From: an uncultured Clostridia bacterium
GTDB lineage: Bacteria; Bacillota; Clostridia; Oscillospirales; Acutalibacteraceae
Reading direction: 5' to 3'
DNA: 44,310 nt
NCBI GenBank assembly: GCA_930990065.1
Contig: CAKNOA010000018.1
Location: forward strand, 1-44,310
This document shows positions 27,289-35,771 of this stretch, in pieces. Numbering within the stretch: the stretch's first letter is position 1; each line of letters starts with the position of its first letter. The position numbers and the translations under genes are program-made. The notes below the pieces were generated by a model. The model did no database searches and was not told where the DNA came from. It was given only the letters and a program-made list of their open reading frames with translations.

Positions 27289-28299
27289 ATGAAAAAAACA
27301 GAAATCCTATGGGCCTTTCTGAAAGCCCGCCGGTGGCGGATCGTCAGTGGTGTATGCTGTCTGGGTTTGACAGCTATAGTGGCGGCCGTGTGGCAGCTTC
27401 CGATGGTACCGGTGGTTTGCCTAATCGGGCTGTGCTTTTTATGCTTGCTTGGTTTTTGGATGGTAGAAGGGATGGACTTTGCCCACCGGTACCGATGGAT
27501 CCGTGGTGCAAACAGCTGTGACTTTTTGTCGGAAACCAGCGCACCCAAACCAGCGGACTCAGTGGAAGCATCCTACCGGTCTCTTTTGCTGCAAATGGAA
27601 AACGAAAAGCAGTCCTTGCGTGAAGCGTTTCGGCAGGAAAAAAGTGAACAAGCTGAATATTATGCGTTGTGGGCGCATCAGATTAAAACGCCGCTTTCGG
27701 CTATGCGGTTGCTGCTGCAAGGGGTACCCATCCAGCAACGGGAAGAAATGTATGCAGAATTGTTCCGGATCGAGCAGTATGCCGATATGGCGCTTTCGTA
27801 CCAGCGGCTGTTTAGCGATGACCAGGAGTTGGTGCTGAAAAAATATTCCTTGCAGACGATTGTCAAAGGAACCGTGCGCAAATATGCCCGGCTGTTCGTA
27901 CAAAAAGACATTCAGTTGCAAATGGGACCGCTGGAGGGTACCGTTGTCACCGACGAAAAGTGGTTGGGCTTTGCCATTGGGCAAATTCTCTCCAATGCAC
28001 TGGCCTTTACCCCGGAAGGGGGACGGGTCGTCTTGGCGAAAGAAGAACCCTATACCCTGCTGATTGCTGATTCGGGGGTAGGCATTGAACCGGAAGACCT
28101 ACCCAGGGTATTTGAAAAGGGGTATACAGGGAGCAAAGCCCCCCGGGAAAAAACTTCGGCAGGGATTGGGCTTTATATGACGCAAAAGGCGTTGACTCTT
28201 ATGGGGCACAGCATTGATATACAAAGCCGTCCCGGACGGGGTACACTGGTAAAATTGCAGCTTTATAACCATTTACCGAAAGAAAAAACAGACGGATAA
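27289..28299 (+). CDS. Orphan BceS-like intramembrane-sensing histidine kinase
   Basis: The 336-residue kinase has two close transmembrane segments (about 17-35 and 38-59) with almost no external loop, and the H-box LWAHQIKTPLSAMRLLL (H130), both typical of BceS/YxdK kinases that sense antimicrobial peptides through a partner BceAB transporter. The HATPase domain has ILSNALAFTPEGG, ADSGVGI and the G2 region SAGIGLYMTQKAL. ATG 27289 follows AAAGGAGGAA. No response regulator or BceAB transporter gene lies next to it, which is unusual. The gene is bounded by terminators on both sides. Confidence 0.88.
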   Translation: MKKTEILWAFLKARRWRIVSGVCCLGLTAIVAAVWQLPMVPVVCLIGLCFLCLLGFWMVEGMDFAHRYRWIRGANSCDFLSETSAPKPADSVEASYRSLLLQMENEKQSLREAFRQEKSEQAEYYALWAHQIKTPLSAMRLLLQGVPIQQREEMYAELFRIEQYADMALSYQRLFSDDQELVLKKYSLQTIVKGTVRKYARLFVQKDIQLQMGPLEGTVVTDEKWLGFAIGQILSNALAFTPEGGRVVLAKEEPYTLLIADSGVGIEPEDLPRVFEKGYTGSKAPREKTSAGIGLYMTQKALTLMGHSIDIQSRPGRGTLVKLQLYNHLPKEKTDG

Positions 28300-28307
28300 A
28301 CGAAAAG

Positions 28308-28352
28308 ACCGGAAAAAGGGGAAGGATAGATTCTCTTTTTTCCGGTTTTTCT
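28308..28352 (+). terminator. Terminator after the orphan kinase
   Basis: ACCGGAAAAA pairs with TTTTTCCGGT across a 19-base loop, followed by TTTTTC. Confidence 0.75.
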
Positions 28353-28841
28353 TTCAGTAAGCAGTCAAAAAGTGAGGGGAAGAGTTCCTGGAAAAAGAAA
28401 GAAGTACGAACTACTTAATAAAAAAAATCCGACACCTTTTTCCGAAATCCTACCAGGCGGATCAAATAAAAAATCCGAGGAAAACAGAAAAATCAGAAAA
28501 GAAAGCCCAACTTCCGGGCAATTTTTTTTGTGGAAAAACGGTTGAATACCCTAGGTTTGGGCCTTGAATTGAACGAAATGCACAAAAAAATAGAAATGTG
28601 AAAATTATGTGAAAAGAGTTTGAAAGGATTTTTTGCATAGGGCAACTCGGTTTTTTTGTATTATTAAGCGAGACAAACCTTTATTATAATAACATAAAAA
28701 GGTCCATATGATAGTTGTGTTTATGCACAATGCTCAAAAGGACCCAAACAACACGAGTTGCCCGGTTGCAAAGGGCCCCTCTTTAGCAAGTCGAAGAGGA
28801 TTGCGGCGGGAAGCTCAAAATCTTGTTGGGAGGATCAACCA
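28353..28841 (+). promoter_or_regulatory. AT-rich regulatory region of the sugar ABC operon
   Basis: No coding sequence was recognised in these 489 bases. A short GCCC/GGGC hairpin followed by eight T lies near 28508-28531. A -10 box TATAAT (28685-28690) has no good -35, suggesting an activated promoter. GGGCAACTCG (28640-28649) and its exact complement CGAGTTGCCC (28754-28763) flank it at 104 bases distance; each lies within a TTGC-N5/6-GCAA dyad (28633-28645 and 28758-28771). A third dyad, TTGTG-N6-CACAA, is at 28715-28730. A CCTCTT/AAGAGG hairpin (about 28777-28799) sits in the leader. These look like operators of a sugar-responsive regulator, possibly LacI type. Confidence 0.55.
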
Positions 28842-30155
28842 ATGAAAAACCTGAAAAAAGTGTTGGCTGTCCTGCTGAGCGCATGTTTCGTGTTCTCTTT
28901 CACGGCCTGCGATGACAGCGGCGACACCAACGAAGGCAATGGCGGCACGGACGATAATGCTGCTACCGACACGGATTTCGACTATTACGGGGACTATGCT
29001 AAGGATATCTCCGGTGATATCGAATTCTATCAGCAGAAACCCGAAATCGAAGACTACATGTATGAAGTGATCGATGATTTCAACGCTCTGTATCCGAATA
29101 TTACGGTAAACCAGAACGTACAGCAGGATGCTTCTTCTACCCTGCAGGCTCGTGTAGCTGCCGGTGAATTTACCGATGTGTGGCTGTACTGGCCGACCGA
29201 CATGGTGTGGGAATCCTTCTATGAGTCCGGATGGCTGATGGATGTTTCCGATGAACCCTTTGTGAAATATGCTTCCGAATCCGTTGAAGCTCTGTTTGAA
29301 CGTGACGGCAAATTCTACGGTGTGCCCGTAGCTATGAACAGCGCCGGCATCATCTGCAACGTTGGCATGTTCGAAGAAAACGATATCGACCTGCCCACCG
29401 ATTGGGATACGTTCATCGCTGCTTGCGATGCCTTTAAGGCAAAGGGCATCACCCCCATTGGTCTGACGCTGAAAGACGGTGCTGACTGCGCTCGTAACAT
29501 CATCCTCGGCACCTATGTAACCGGCGATGAAATCAAGTCCGTAGCCGCTGGCGAAAAGAAACTGTCCGATTGCGAAGGCTTCGAAAAGGCCGTGGACGAC
29601 ACCATCACGATTTACTCCTATGCGGAAGACAAGGCTATCTCCTCTGACTACAACACCGGTCTGACGGACTTCGCTAACGAAGAATCCGCTATGTTCATTT
29701 CCGGTAACTGGACCTTCAACTCCATCACCGGTATCAACCCCGACATCGAACTGGCCATGTATCCCATCCCCACCGGCAACGGTTATGTGTGCTCCGGTGT
29801 TGACGTAGGGTACACCATTGGTGCGAAAACTCAGTATCCGGATGCCTGCAAGGCGTTCGTGAACTTCCTGGCCAGCCAGCCCCAGGCTGAAAAATACTGC
29901 AACGACGAAGCTGCTATCTCCGCTATCAAAGACGTAACCATCACCGATACCCGTGCGAAGAACATGGCCGACAAGATCGCCGCTGGCGAATCCTTCAACT
30001 GGCCGAACCACTTCTTCCCGGCCGGCGGTGCGGAACAGCTCGCTAACCAGGCTTCCACCCAGCTGTACATGGATATGGTTGACCTCGGCAACGAAAAGGC
30101 CAAGGAAAACTACATCAAGCAGATGGATGGCATCATGGATGGTTCCATCAAATAA
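28842..30155 (+). CDS. Sugar ABC transporter substrate-binding lipoprotein (CUT1)
   Basis: The 437-residue product has a lipoprotein signal (basic KNLKK, hydrophobic core, SFTAC with lipidated C23), an acidic linker (24-50), and a solute-binding protein family 1 fold of the MalE/MsmE kind (EKYCNDEAAISAIKDV and PNHFFPAGGAEQL near the C terminus). It captures an oligosaccharide outside the cell and passes it to the two permeases encoded downstream. ATG 28842 lies after TTGGGAGGATC; a longer frame upstream is in the leader. Codons are strongly biased to GCT, GGT, AAC and CTG, unlike most neighbours, suggesting very high expression. The ligand is not predictable. Confidence 0.92.
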   Translation: MKNLKKVLAVLLSACFVFSFTACDDSGDTNEGNGGTDDNAATDTDFDYYGDYAKDISGDIEFYQQKPEIEDYMYEVIDDFNALYPNITVNQNVQQDASSTLQARVAAGEFTDVWLYWPTDMVWESFYESGWLMDVSDEPFVKYASESVEALFERDGKFYGVPVAMNSAGIICNVGMFEENDIDLPTDWDTFIAACDAFKAKGITPIGLTLKDGADCARNIILGTYVTGDEIKSVAAGEKKLSDCEGFEKAVDDTITIYSYAEDKAISSDYNTGLTDFANEESAMFISGNWTFNSITGINPDIELAMYPIPTGNGYVCSGVDVGYTIGAKTQYPDACKAFVNFLASQPQAEKYCNDEAAISAIKDVTITDTRAKNMADKIAAGESFNWPNHFFPAGGAEQLANQASTQLYMDMVDLGNEKAKENYIKQMDGIMDGSIK

Positions 30156-30183
30156 TTTCCAAATGACTTGACTTGCGAATGAG

Positions 30184-30214
30184 GCAGGGGGGAGGGTTTT
30201 CCCTCCTGCTTCTC
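30184..30214 (+). terminator. GC stem-loop between binding protein and permeases
   Basis: GGAGGG-TTTT-CCCTCC with an outer GCA/TGC pairing, followed by TTCTCTCGTTT. Such stems often protect the abundant binding-protein mRNA or partly terminate, so that permeases are made in smaller amounts. Confidence 0.6.
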
Positions 30215-30249
30215 TCGTTTCAGCAGAATGTGATTTAGGTTTGCTTTTT

Positions 30250-30263
30250 CAGTTTATAAACTG
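30250..30263. promoter_or_regulatory. Perfect 14-base palindrome
   Basis: CAGTTTATAAACTG is a perfect dyad in the 273-base gap between the binding protein and permease genes. Further on, TTTTCTCG (30343-30350) and CGAGAAAA (30368-30375) form another inverted repeat. Operator roles are possible but unproven; no other content is recognised in the gap. Confidence 0.4.
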
Positions 30264-30428
30264 GCCGCCTTGCGTTGTGAAAAGCGGGGGGCAGGTCCGG
30301 AAGCTCGTAAATCCGCTGAATATTTTTACGAAAAAGTACTATTTTTCTCGAAACATTACAGGTTAAACGAGAAAAGAAATTCATTTCTGTATGCCTGAAC
30401 CCCATTTACACAAAAAGGAGGAATTCAG

Positions 30429-31316
30429 ATGGAACAAGCTGCCAAGAAAAAGATTAATTCTTGGAAAGTAGTCCCTTACTGCGTTGTCATCCCCTGTGTG
30501 CTGATCTATCTGGTGTTTTTCTACATTGCAGCCGTAGAGGGTGCCGTTTATAGTTTTACTGATTGGAACGGTGTTTCGTCCACCTACAATTACATTGGAT
30601 TTGGCAACTATGTTGATGCTTTTAACTCCGAATACCTGCGCATGACAATTCGGTTTACGATTATCTTTGCTGTGATCGTACTGGTACTGACCAATGTTCT
30701 CGGTCTGTTCCTGGCCGTACTGCTGGATAAGGCGATTAAAGGCGTAAATGTATTCCGCGCCATTTTCTTCTTCCCCGCTGTTATGTCTACGCTGACCATT
30801 GCCTACATCTTCAACCAGATCGACTACCGTCTGATCACTTTGCTGGGCGAAACGATTGGCAATGATGTGCTCAAAGCGGGCCTGTTCGCATCGGCCACAT
30901 GGGCTCCGTACATGGTGGCTTTGACCCAGGTATGGCAGTCGTTCCCGGTAACGATGGTTATCTTCCTGGCCGGCCTGCAGGGCGTACCGGAAGACATTCT
31001 GGAATCGGCCAGAATTGACGGCGCCAACAATATGCAGATCTTCTGGAAGATCAAGATCCCCATGATCATTCCTTCCATTATGATCAACCTGGTCAACAAC
31101 ACGAAAACCGGTATTACCGCTTTCGATATCGTTATGGGTACCACGGCGGGCGGCCCCGGCGGCGCTACGTATTCGTTTGCTATGTACATGTACATCAAGT
31201 ACAGCAAGCAGGAAGTAGCTTATGCTTGCGCCATCGCCATGATCATGGCCATTATCTTTGGTGTGATCGCCACCCTTCAAATCATTTACATGCGTTCGAA
31301 GGAGGTTGAACTGTAA
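30429..31316 (+). CDS. Sugar ABC transporter permease (MalF/UgpA type)
   Basis: The 295-residue protein is a CUT1 inner-membrane permease with six hydrophobic helices: one near 18-38 and five from about 70 to 285. The cytoplasmic coupling EAA-type loop is seen near 190-210 (ILESARIDGANNMQIFWKIK), which docks to the ATPase. It pairs with the next permease, whose start overlaps its stop codon (TAATG). The ATG follows AAAAAGGAGGAATT. No ATPase gene is present in the locus. Confidence 0.93.
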   Translation: MEQAAKKKINSWKVVPYCVVIPCVLIYLVFFYIAAVEGAVYSFTDWNGVSSTYNYIGFGNYVDAFNSEYLRMTIRFTIIFAVIVLVLTNVLGLFLAVLLDKAIKGVNVFRAIFFFPAVMSTLTIAYIFNQIDYRLITLLGETIGNDVLKAGLFASATWAPYMVALTQVWQSFPVTMVIFLAGLQGVPEDILESARIDGANNMQIFWKIKIPMIIPSIMINLVNNTKTGITAFDIVMGTTAGGPGGATYSFAMYMYIKYSKQEVAYACAIAMIMAIIFGVIATLQIIYMRSKEVEL

Positions 31317-32158
31317 TGGCAATGGCACAAAGTGCAGGAAAAAGATTCCTGAGCAAATTTGGTATTTACTTCGTCCTCCTTTTGACGTCGGTTATCGTTC
31401 TGTTCCCGTTCTATATGACGGTTCTGACGGCCTTTAAACAGCCGGCCGACGCCCGGAACTTTATTCTGGCTCTGCCGGAAAAATGGAATCTCAGCAACTT
31501 CCAGCAAGTTTTGAAGCGCGGCGGTTACTGGCCGGCTCTGCAAAACTCTACGATTGTTACGATATTTGCCACCATCGGTACGCTGCTGCTCAACACGATC
31601 CTGTCTTACTTCCTGGGTCGTAACCAGCATAAGAAGTTCTTCAACTTCTCGTACTACTGGTTCATCATCGGTATCTTTATCCCCTTCCAGGTGGTTATGA
31701 TCCCGTTGGTGGTTATGGGCAAAACCTTTGGCATGCTGAATATCCCTGGCCTGATCTGCATGCACATTGCGCTTTCGTTCCCGACAAACGTCTTCCTGAT
31801 GACAGGCTTTGTAAAAGGCGTACCGCGTGACGTGGACGAAGCAGCTATGATCGATGGCTGTGGTCCCATTCGTACCTTCTATCAGATCATTGCCCCGATG
31901 ATGTCTCCCATCATTGCAACGGCGCTGGTATTGACGGTACTGGGCGTGTGGAACGACTTTACGCTGCCCCTGGTTATCCTGCAGAGAGGCGAAAAGACGC
32001 TGCCGCTGTTCATTTACAACTACCGTACCAAGTACATTACCAACTTTAACTTGGCTTTTGCGGCCTATACCCTGTCGATGATCCCGCCCATGGTGGTGTA
32101 TCTGTTCTGCCAGAAGTATATCATCAAAGGTTTGGCTGCCGGCGCTGTTAAAGGCTAA
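31316..32158 (+). CDS. Sugar ABC transporter permease (MalG/UgpE type)
   Basis: The 280-residue second permease has six transmembrane helices and the EAA loop DEAAMIDGCGPIRTFYQII near residue 180. It forms the heterodimeric channel with the upstream permease. It starts within TAATG at the end of that gene, so the two are translationally coupled, although a GGAGG also precedes it. A strong terminator follows. As in many Firmicutes CUT1 systems, energy probably comes from a shared MsmK-like ATPase encoded elsewhere. Confidence 0.93.
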   Translation: MAMAQSAGKRFLSKFGIYFVLLLTSVIVLFPFYMTVLTAFKQPADARNFILALPEKWNLSNFQQVLKRGGYWPALQNSTIVTIFATIGTLLLNTILSYFLGRNQHKKFFNFSYYWFIIGIFIPFQVVMIPLVVMGKTFGMLNIPGLICMHIALSFPTNVFLMTGFVKGVPRDVDEAAMIDGCGPIRTFYQIIAPMMSPIIATALVLTVLGVWNDFTLPLVILQRGEKTLPLFIYNYRTKYITNFNLAFAAYTLSMIPPMVVYLFCQKYIIKGLAAGAVKG

Positions 32159-32207
32159 TTTTGTTCGCTTTCTACATAAAAGCGGCAAACATGGAGAAAT
32201 GATGAAG

Positions 32208-32242
32208 GAACCGGCCGTGTTTTGCGGCCGGTTCTTTTTTCT
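32208..32242 (+). terminator. Terminator after the sugar permeases
   Basis: GAACCGGCCG and CGGCCGGTTC pair perfectly around TGTTTTG, followed by TTTTTTC. Confidence 0.93.
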
Positions 32243-32322
32243 TTTTTCAGGGAAGAAAACTTTTTTAGTACCTTTTCCCTTATGGGTAGTTTTAAATGAA
32301 CGAGAAAAGGAGGGAAAAATAC

Positions 32323-34170
32323 GTGTTGAGAAAAAGAAAAAAACAGCAGCGGCAACAGGAAATAACGATTAGTGGACGTTTTTTTCGGTATACCAGTTTG
32401 ATTCTAACATGTTTAATGCTGTTTTTTTGTGTTTTAACGTATTTTAATGTTGCGGCTTCAGAAGAAAAAGAATCCACGCAAAATATGGAAGTCGTGGCAG
32501 GCCAAGTGTCTGCTTCCCTCGAAAATACCATTCGCTTTATGGATCGGATTTTGGTTTCATATGCAGCCGATACGACCATGCAAAATCTGCTTGTTACACA
32601 GGACGAAGATTTTTCCTTAGTAGAAAAAGCCGAGCGTATGAACCAAGCTAACCAGTTTTTAGAAACACTTTGCAAAGTAAACGAAGATATTTATAACATT
32701 GAGTATGTGTTGGATAATGGCGAACATTATTCGGCATATGATCGATATGTATATGGCGGCCAAATTGGCGAAGCCGCCCAAGAATTATATCAAAAAGGGG
32801 ATTGGTATGGATTCCGGATTTTATCGGCTCGTTACAGTTTTTTCCAATCGGGTATGGAAAGTCATACAATTTCCCTGGTACGGTTACTACATGCAGATAA
32901 TGCATCTGACACTGTAGGGTATGGGGTTATTAGTTTTAAGCAAGCAAGCTTAGATGATTCTTTGCGCCAACTAATTCAAAAAAATATCCAATCCGATAAA
33001 ATAGCCCGGGTTTTAATCAGCAACGAAAACACAATCTTTTTTCATTCGAATGAAAATACGACCGGCGAAAAGGACTTGCTGGCATTGGTACAGGACTTGC
33101 AGAAAAATCAACAATTACAGCAAAGTGGAAAGAGTACGATAAACGGGAAAGAAATCTTATATGAATACCGGCAAAACGATTATGATGACATTTCGACTCT
33201 CACATATATTTACGCCGACGAGTTACACAGTGATATATACATCTATTTGCTTTTGGTTTTTCTGGTTGCCATAATTTTGGAAGGCGGTATTCTGCTTTTG
33301 TGGTGGGGCGTTACGCACCGCTTGCTGCATCCTGTCACACAGCTGTGTGCCGATATGAAAAAAGAATTCCCCTCCTATGCAAAAGAGCCGGAACACATTG
33401 AACGGCAGCCTACTGAAATTGGCGTTCTCTATAAGACTTATAACGAGATGGTAAAGCAAATTGTAGCGTGGCATGAAAAGGCCATTCGGTACCAAGGAAA
33501 TATCAACCAACTGGAAAAAACCACGCTATCTATGCAAGTCAATCCCCATTATTTTTACAATGTGCTCAGCCTGATCAGCGCCCGGGCGGAAACCGGGGGG
33601 GACCCCATTATTTCGCAAATTTGCACCGATTTGGCGTATACCATGCGGTATGCCATCAAAGCGGCCGACATGGTACCGCTGCGGGATGAAAAGAAAATGG
33701 TAGAAAAATACCTGCGTATTTTATCGCTTATGTATGATAAAAGGTTTGTGGCTAATTGGCAGGTTCCCCCCGAATATTGGAACTGGAAAGTACCCAAGGT
33801 GATTTTGCAGCCCCTGGTGGAAAATGCCATGAATCACGGAGAACTAGTCAGCCGTGATGATGCTTGCCTGACCATTTCTGTGGTTCCCATAGAAGGGGCT
33901 ACCAAACTGATTGTCAGCGACAACGGTTGTGGTATGGAAGAAACGGAATGCCGGGAACTAAACCGGGCCTGCCGCCAGTCCTTACAGGATTTTGTGGAAA
34001 AAGAGCACCGTTCACTGGGGGTATTGAGCGTAAATTTCCGATTGAAATATTATTTTGGCAATAAGTGTACGTTGCATTTAGCCAGCAGCCGGGGGAATGG
34101 AACGACGGTAAATGCGATGATTCCCCAAGGTATAGCGAAGGAGGATCGCGATTCGTGTGCACCGCATTGA
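32323..34170 (+). CDS. YesM-type sensor histidine kinase
   Basis: The 615-residue membrane kinase has TM1 at about 24-42, an extracellular sensor of about 255 residues, TM2 at about 303-327, a HAMP-like segment, then a His_kinase domain with LSMQVNPHYFYNVLSLI (H409), the characteristic YesM/LytS motif, and an HATPase (ILQPLVENAMNHG, DNGCGME). It should sense an external sugar or binding-protein state and signal to the AraC-type regulator encoded next. The start is GTG 32323, because AAGGAGGG lies eight bases before it and downstream of an in-frame ATG at 32296. The first two thirds are clearly more AT-rich than the kinase part. Confidence 0.9.
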   Translation: MLRKRKKQQRQQEITISGRFFRYTSLILTCLMLFFCVLTYFNVAASEEKESTQNMEVVAGQVSASLENTIRFMDRILVSYAADTTMQNLLVTQDEDFSLVEKAERMNQANQFLETLCKVNEDIYNIEYVLDNGEHYSAYDRYVYGGQIGEAAQELYQKGDWYGFRILSARYSFFQSGMESHTISLVRLLHADNASDTVGYGVISFKQASLDDSLRQLIQKNIQSDKIARVLISNENTIFFHSNENTTGEKDLLALVQDLQKNQQLQQSGKSTINGKEILYEYRQNDYDDISTLTYIYADELHSDIYIYLLLVFLVAIILEGGILLLWWGVTHRLLHPVTQLCADMKKEFPSYAKEPEHIERQPTEIGVLYKTYNEMVKQIVAWHEKAIRYQGNINQLEKTTLSMQVNPHYFYNVLSLISARAETGGDPIISQICTDLAYTMRYAIKAADMVPLRDEKKMVEKYLRILSLMYDKRFVANWQVPPEYWNWKVPKVILQPLVENAMNHGELVSRDDACLTISVVPIEGATKLIVSDNGCGMEETECRELNRACRQSLQDFVEKEHRSLGVLSVNFRLKYYFGNKCTLHLASSRGNGTTVNAMIPQGIAKEDRDSCAPH

Positions 34171-35720
34171 TTATTGAAGATGTACCCCATGTGCGGCAAT
34201 TTTTGAGGGATTTGCTGCGGGATTATTACCGGCCCGTCCAGGTGGAAGAGGCCTCCAATGGTGTGGAGGCGCTGGACATTTTGGCAAACAAGCAAATTGA
34301 TTTGTTGGTGACAGATATTTTTATGCCCTTTATGGATGGGTTTTCCTTTTTGGAAAAGGCACAGGAAGCGCAGCCCGATATTGAAACGATTATTGTCAGT
34401 GCGTATGACGATTTCGAATACGCCATGAGGGCGATCGAAATGAATGTGCGGGCTTTTCTGCTGAAACCGGTCAGCAAAGTGGAGCTGTTCAAAGCGATGG
34501 ATCTGGTTTTTCAGTCGCTGGATAAACGCAAGAAAAACCGGGAAAAGGTACAGCATTTGGAAGAAAAGCTGTGGGAAGAGCAGCGCGTGCGGGAGCTGCG
34601 GGAAATCTGTATGGGTCAGCGGAAGGAGAGCCGCTTTTTTACCCAGGAAGTGCGCAAGTATAGTTTGGTGTTGGTCCGTTTTGCCGGGAAGACCGGTGAC
34701 GAAGGGTATCAGGATTTGCAAAGTGCCTTGCAGGATGTGCAGAGTGTAGAAAGTTTCCGCGCGCAAAAACCGGAATGTTTTCCAACCGGCTATGAGCAGG
34801 AGTATGCGGTGATTTTTTCCACCAAAGACACAGGAAGCGATGCGGCCCTGTTTTTTATGGAAACGCTGCAAAAGGATATGGCGGTAAAAAAGAAGACGGT
34901 CTGGATGGTTCGTGTCGAAAAAAAGGATACGTATGCCATATTGGGGATGTTACAGCGGCAGGCTCGTTTTTTACTGCGCCAGCGTTTTTTGCTGGGAAAT
35001 GGACAGCACCGCATGGAGGGGACTGTCATAGAAAAGGTAGCGGCTACCCGCGAAGTAGAGCCGTTTGATAAAACCGAAGCGCTCAATGCGTTGTGCCGGT
35101 TGTCTTTGTCCAGTGAGGAGGAAATCGGGCCGATTTTCGACACAATTTTTCAGCAGTTTCAGGAGAAACGGCCAGGGCTCTATCTGTTAACCCTTTTCTA
35201 TGAACAATTGCGGGAGCTATATTTAAATTTGGCCCATGTGATCGGGCTGGAAACCATGGAAATGGGCAGTATGTTTGAAGTGTGTCCGCTGGATTATTTT
35301 GCGGATTTACAGGATTTAAAGGAAAAAACCGTGGCGGAATTCCGTGCGCTTTTCAGTAAATCGGAACAGACAAAAGGTTCGTCCAGCCGGGTGGTCAATT
35401 TCCTCAAGCAGTATATTGAGGAAAACTGGGATCAGGAAGTACGGCTGCACGATTTGGCGACGTCACTGTATATGAACGAAGATTATATTGGGCGTTTGTT
35501 TAAAAGTGAAACCGGGAAAGGCTTCTTGCAGTATTTGACGGAAGTGCGGATGAACCACGCGTTATCCATGGTGCGGGATACGAACAAAAAAGTGACAGAA
35601 ATTGCCCTGAGTACCGGGTATAACTCTACCAGCAATTTTATTGCGGTATTTCGCAAAACCTTTGGCATGACCCCGGTGGCCATGCGCGAAAGTTTGGAAA
35701 AGACGGACTCGCCTTCGTAA
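34155..35720 (+). CDS. YesN-type response regulator with AraC DNA-binding domain
   Basis: The 521-residue regulator has a receiver domain (acidic IIEDVP, phosphoacceptor D54 in LLVTDIFMPF, K104 in LLKPVSK), a long middle region of unknown fold (about 125-405), and a C-terminal AraC/XylS double helix-turn-helix (about 415-515; VRLHDLATSLYMNEDYIGRL and KVTEIALSTGYNSTSNFIAV). The family activates sugar transport and hydrolase genes. GTG 34155, ten bases from AAGGAGG, is the likely start and overlaps the kinase by 16 bases. The natural target is the ABC transporter operon just upstream. Confidence 0.9.
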   Translation: MCTALIIEDVPHVRQFLRDLLRDYYRPVQVEEASNGVEALDILANKQIDLLVTDIFMPFMDGFSFLEKAQEAQPDIETIIVSAYDDFEYAMRAIEMNVRAFLLKPVSKVELFKAMDLVFQSLDKRKKNREKVQHLEEKLWEEQRVRELREICMGQRKESRFFTQEVRKYSLVLVRFAGKTGDEGYQDLQSALQDVQSVESFRAQKPECFPTGYEQEYAVIFSTKDTGSDAALFFMETLQKDMAVKKKTVWMVRVEKKDTYAILGMLQRQARFLLRQRFLLGNGQHRMEGTVIEKVAATREVEPFDKTEALNALCRLSLSSEEEIGPIFDTIFQQFQEKRPGLYLLTLFYEQLRELYLNLAHVIGLETMEMGSMFEVCPLDYFADLQDLKEKTVAEFRALFSKSEQTKGSSSRVVNFLKQYIEENWDQEVRLHDLATSLYMNEDYIGRLFKSETGKGFLQYLTEVRMNHALSMVRDTNKKVTEIALSTGYNSTSNFIAVFRKTFGMTPVAMRESLEKTDSPS

Positions 35721-35771
35721 AATAGTCGATAGGGCGCTGGACCGTACTCTGTATATGAAAGGAAGACCTTT

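Noticed and set aside
28353..28640. Possible remnant of a bceR or bceAB gene next to the orphan kinase.
   Set aside because: The stretch is AT-rich with terminators and no frame resembling a receiver domain or ABC subunit.
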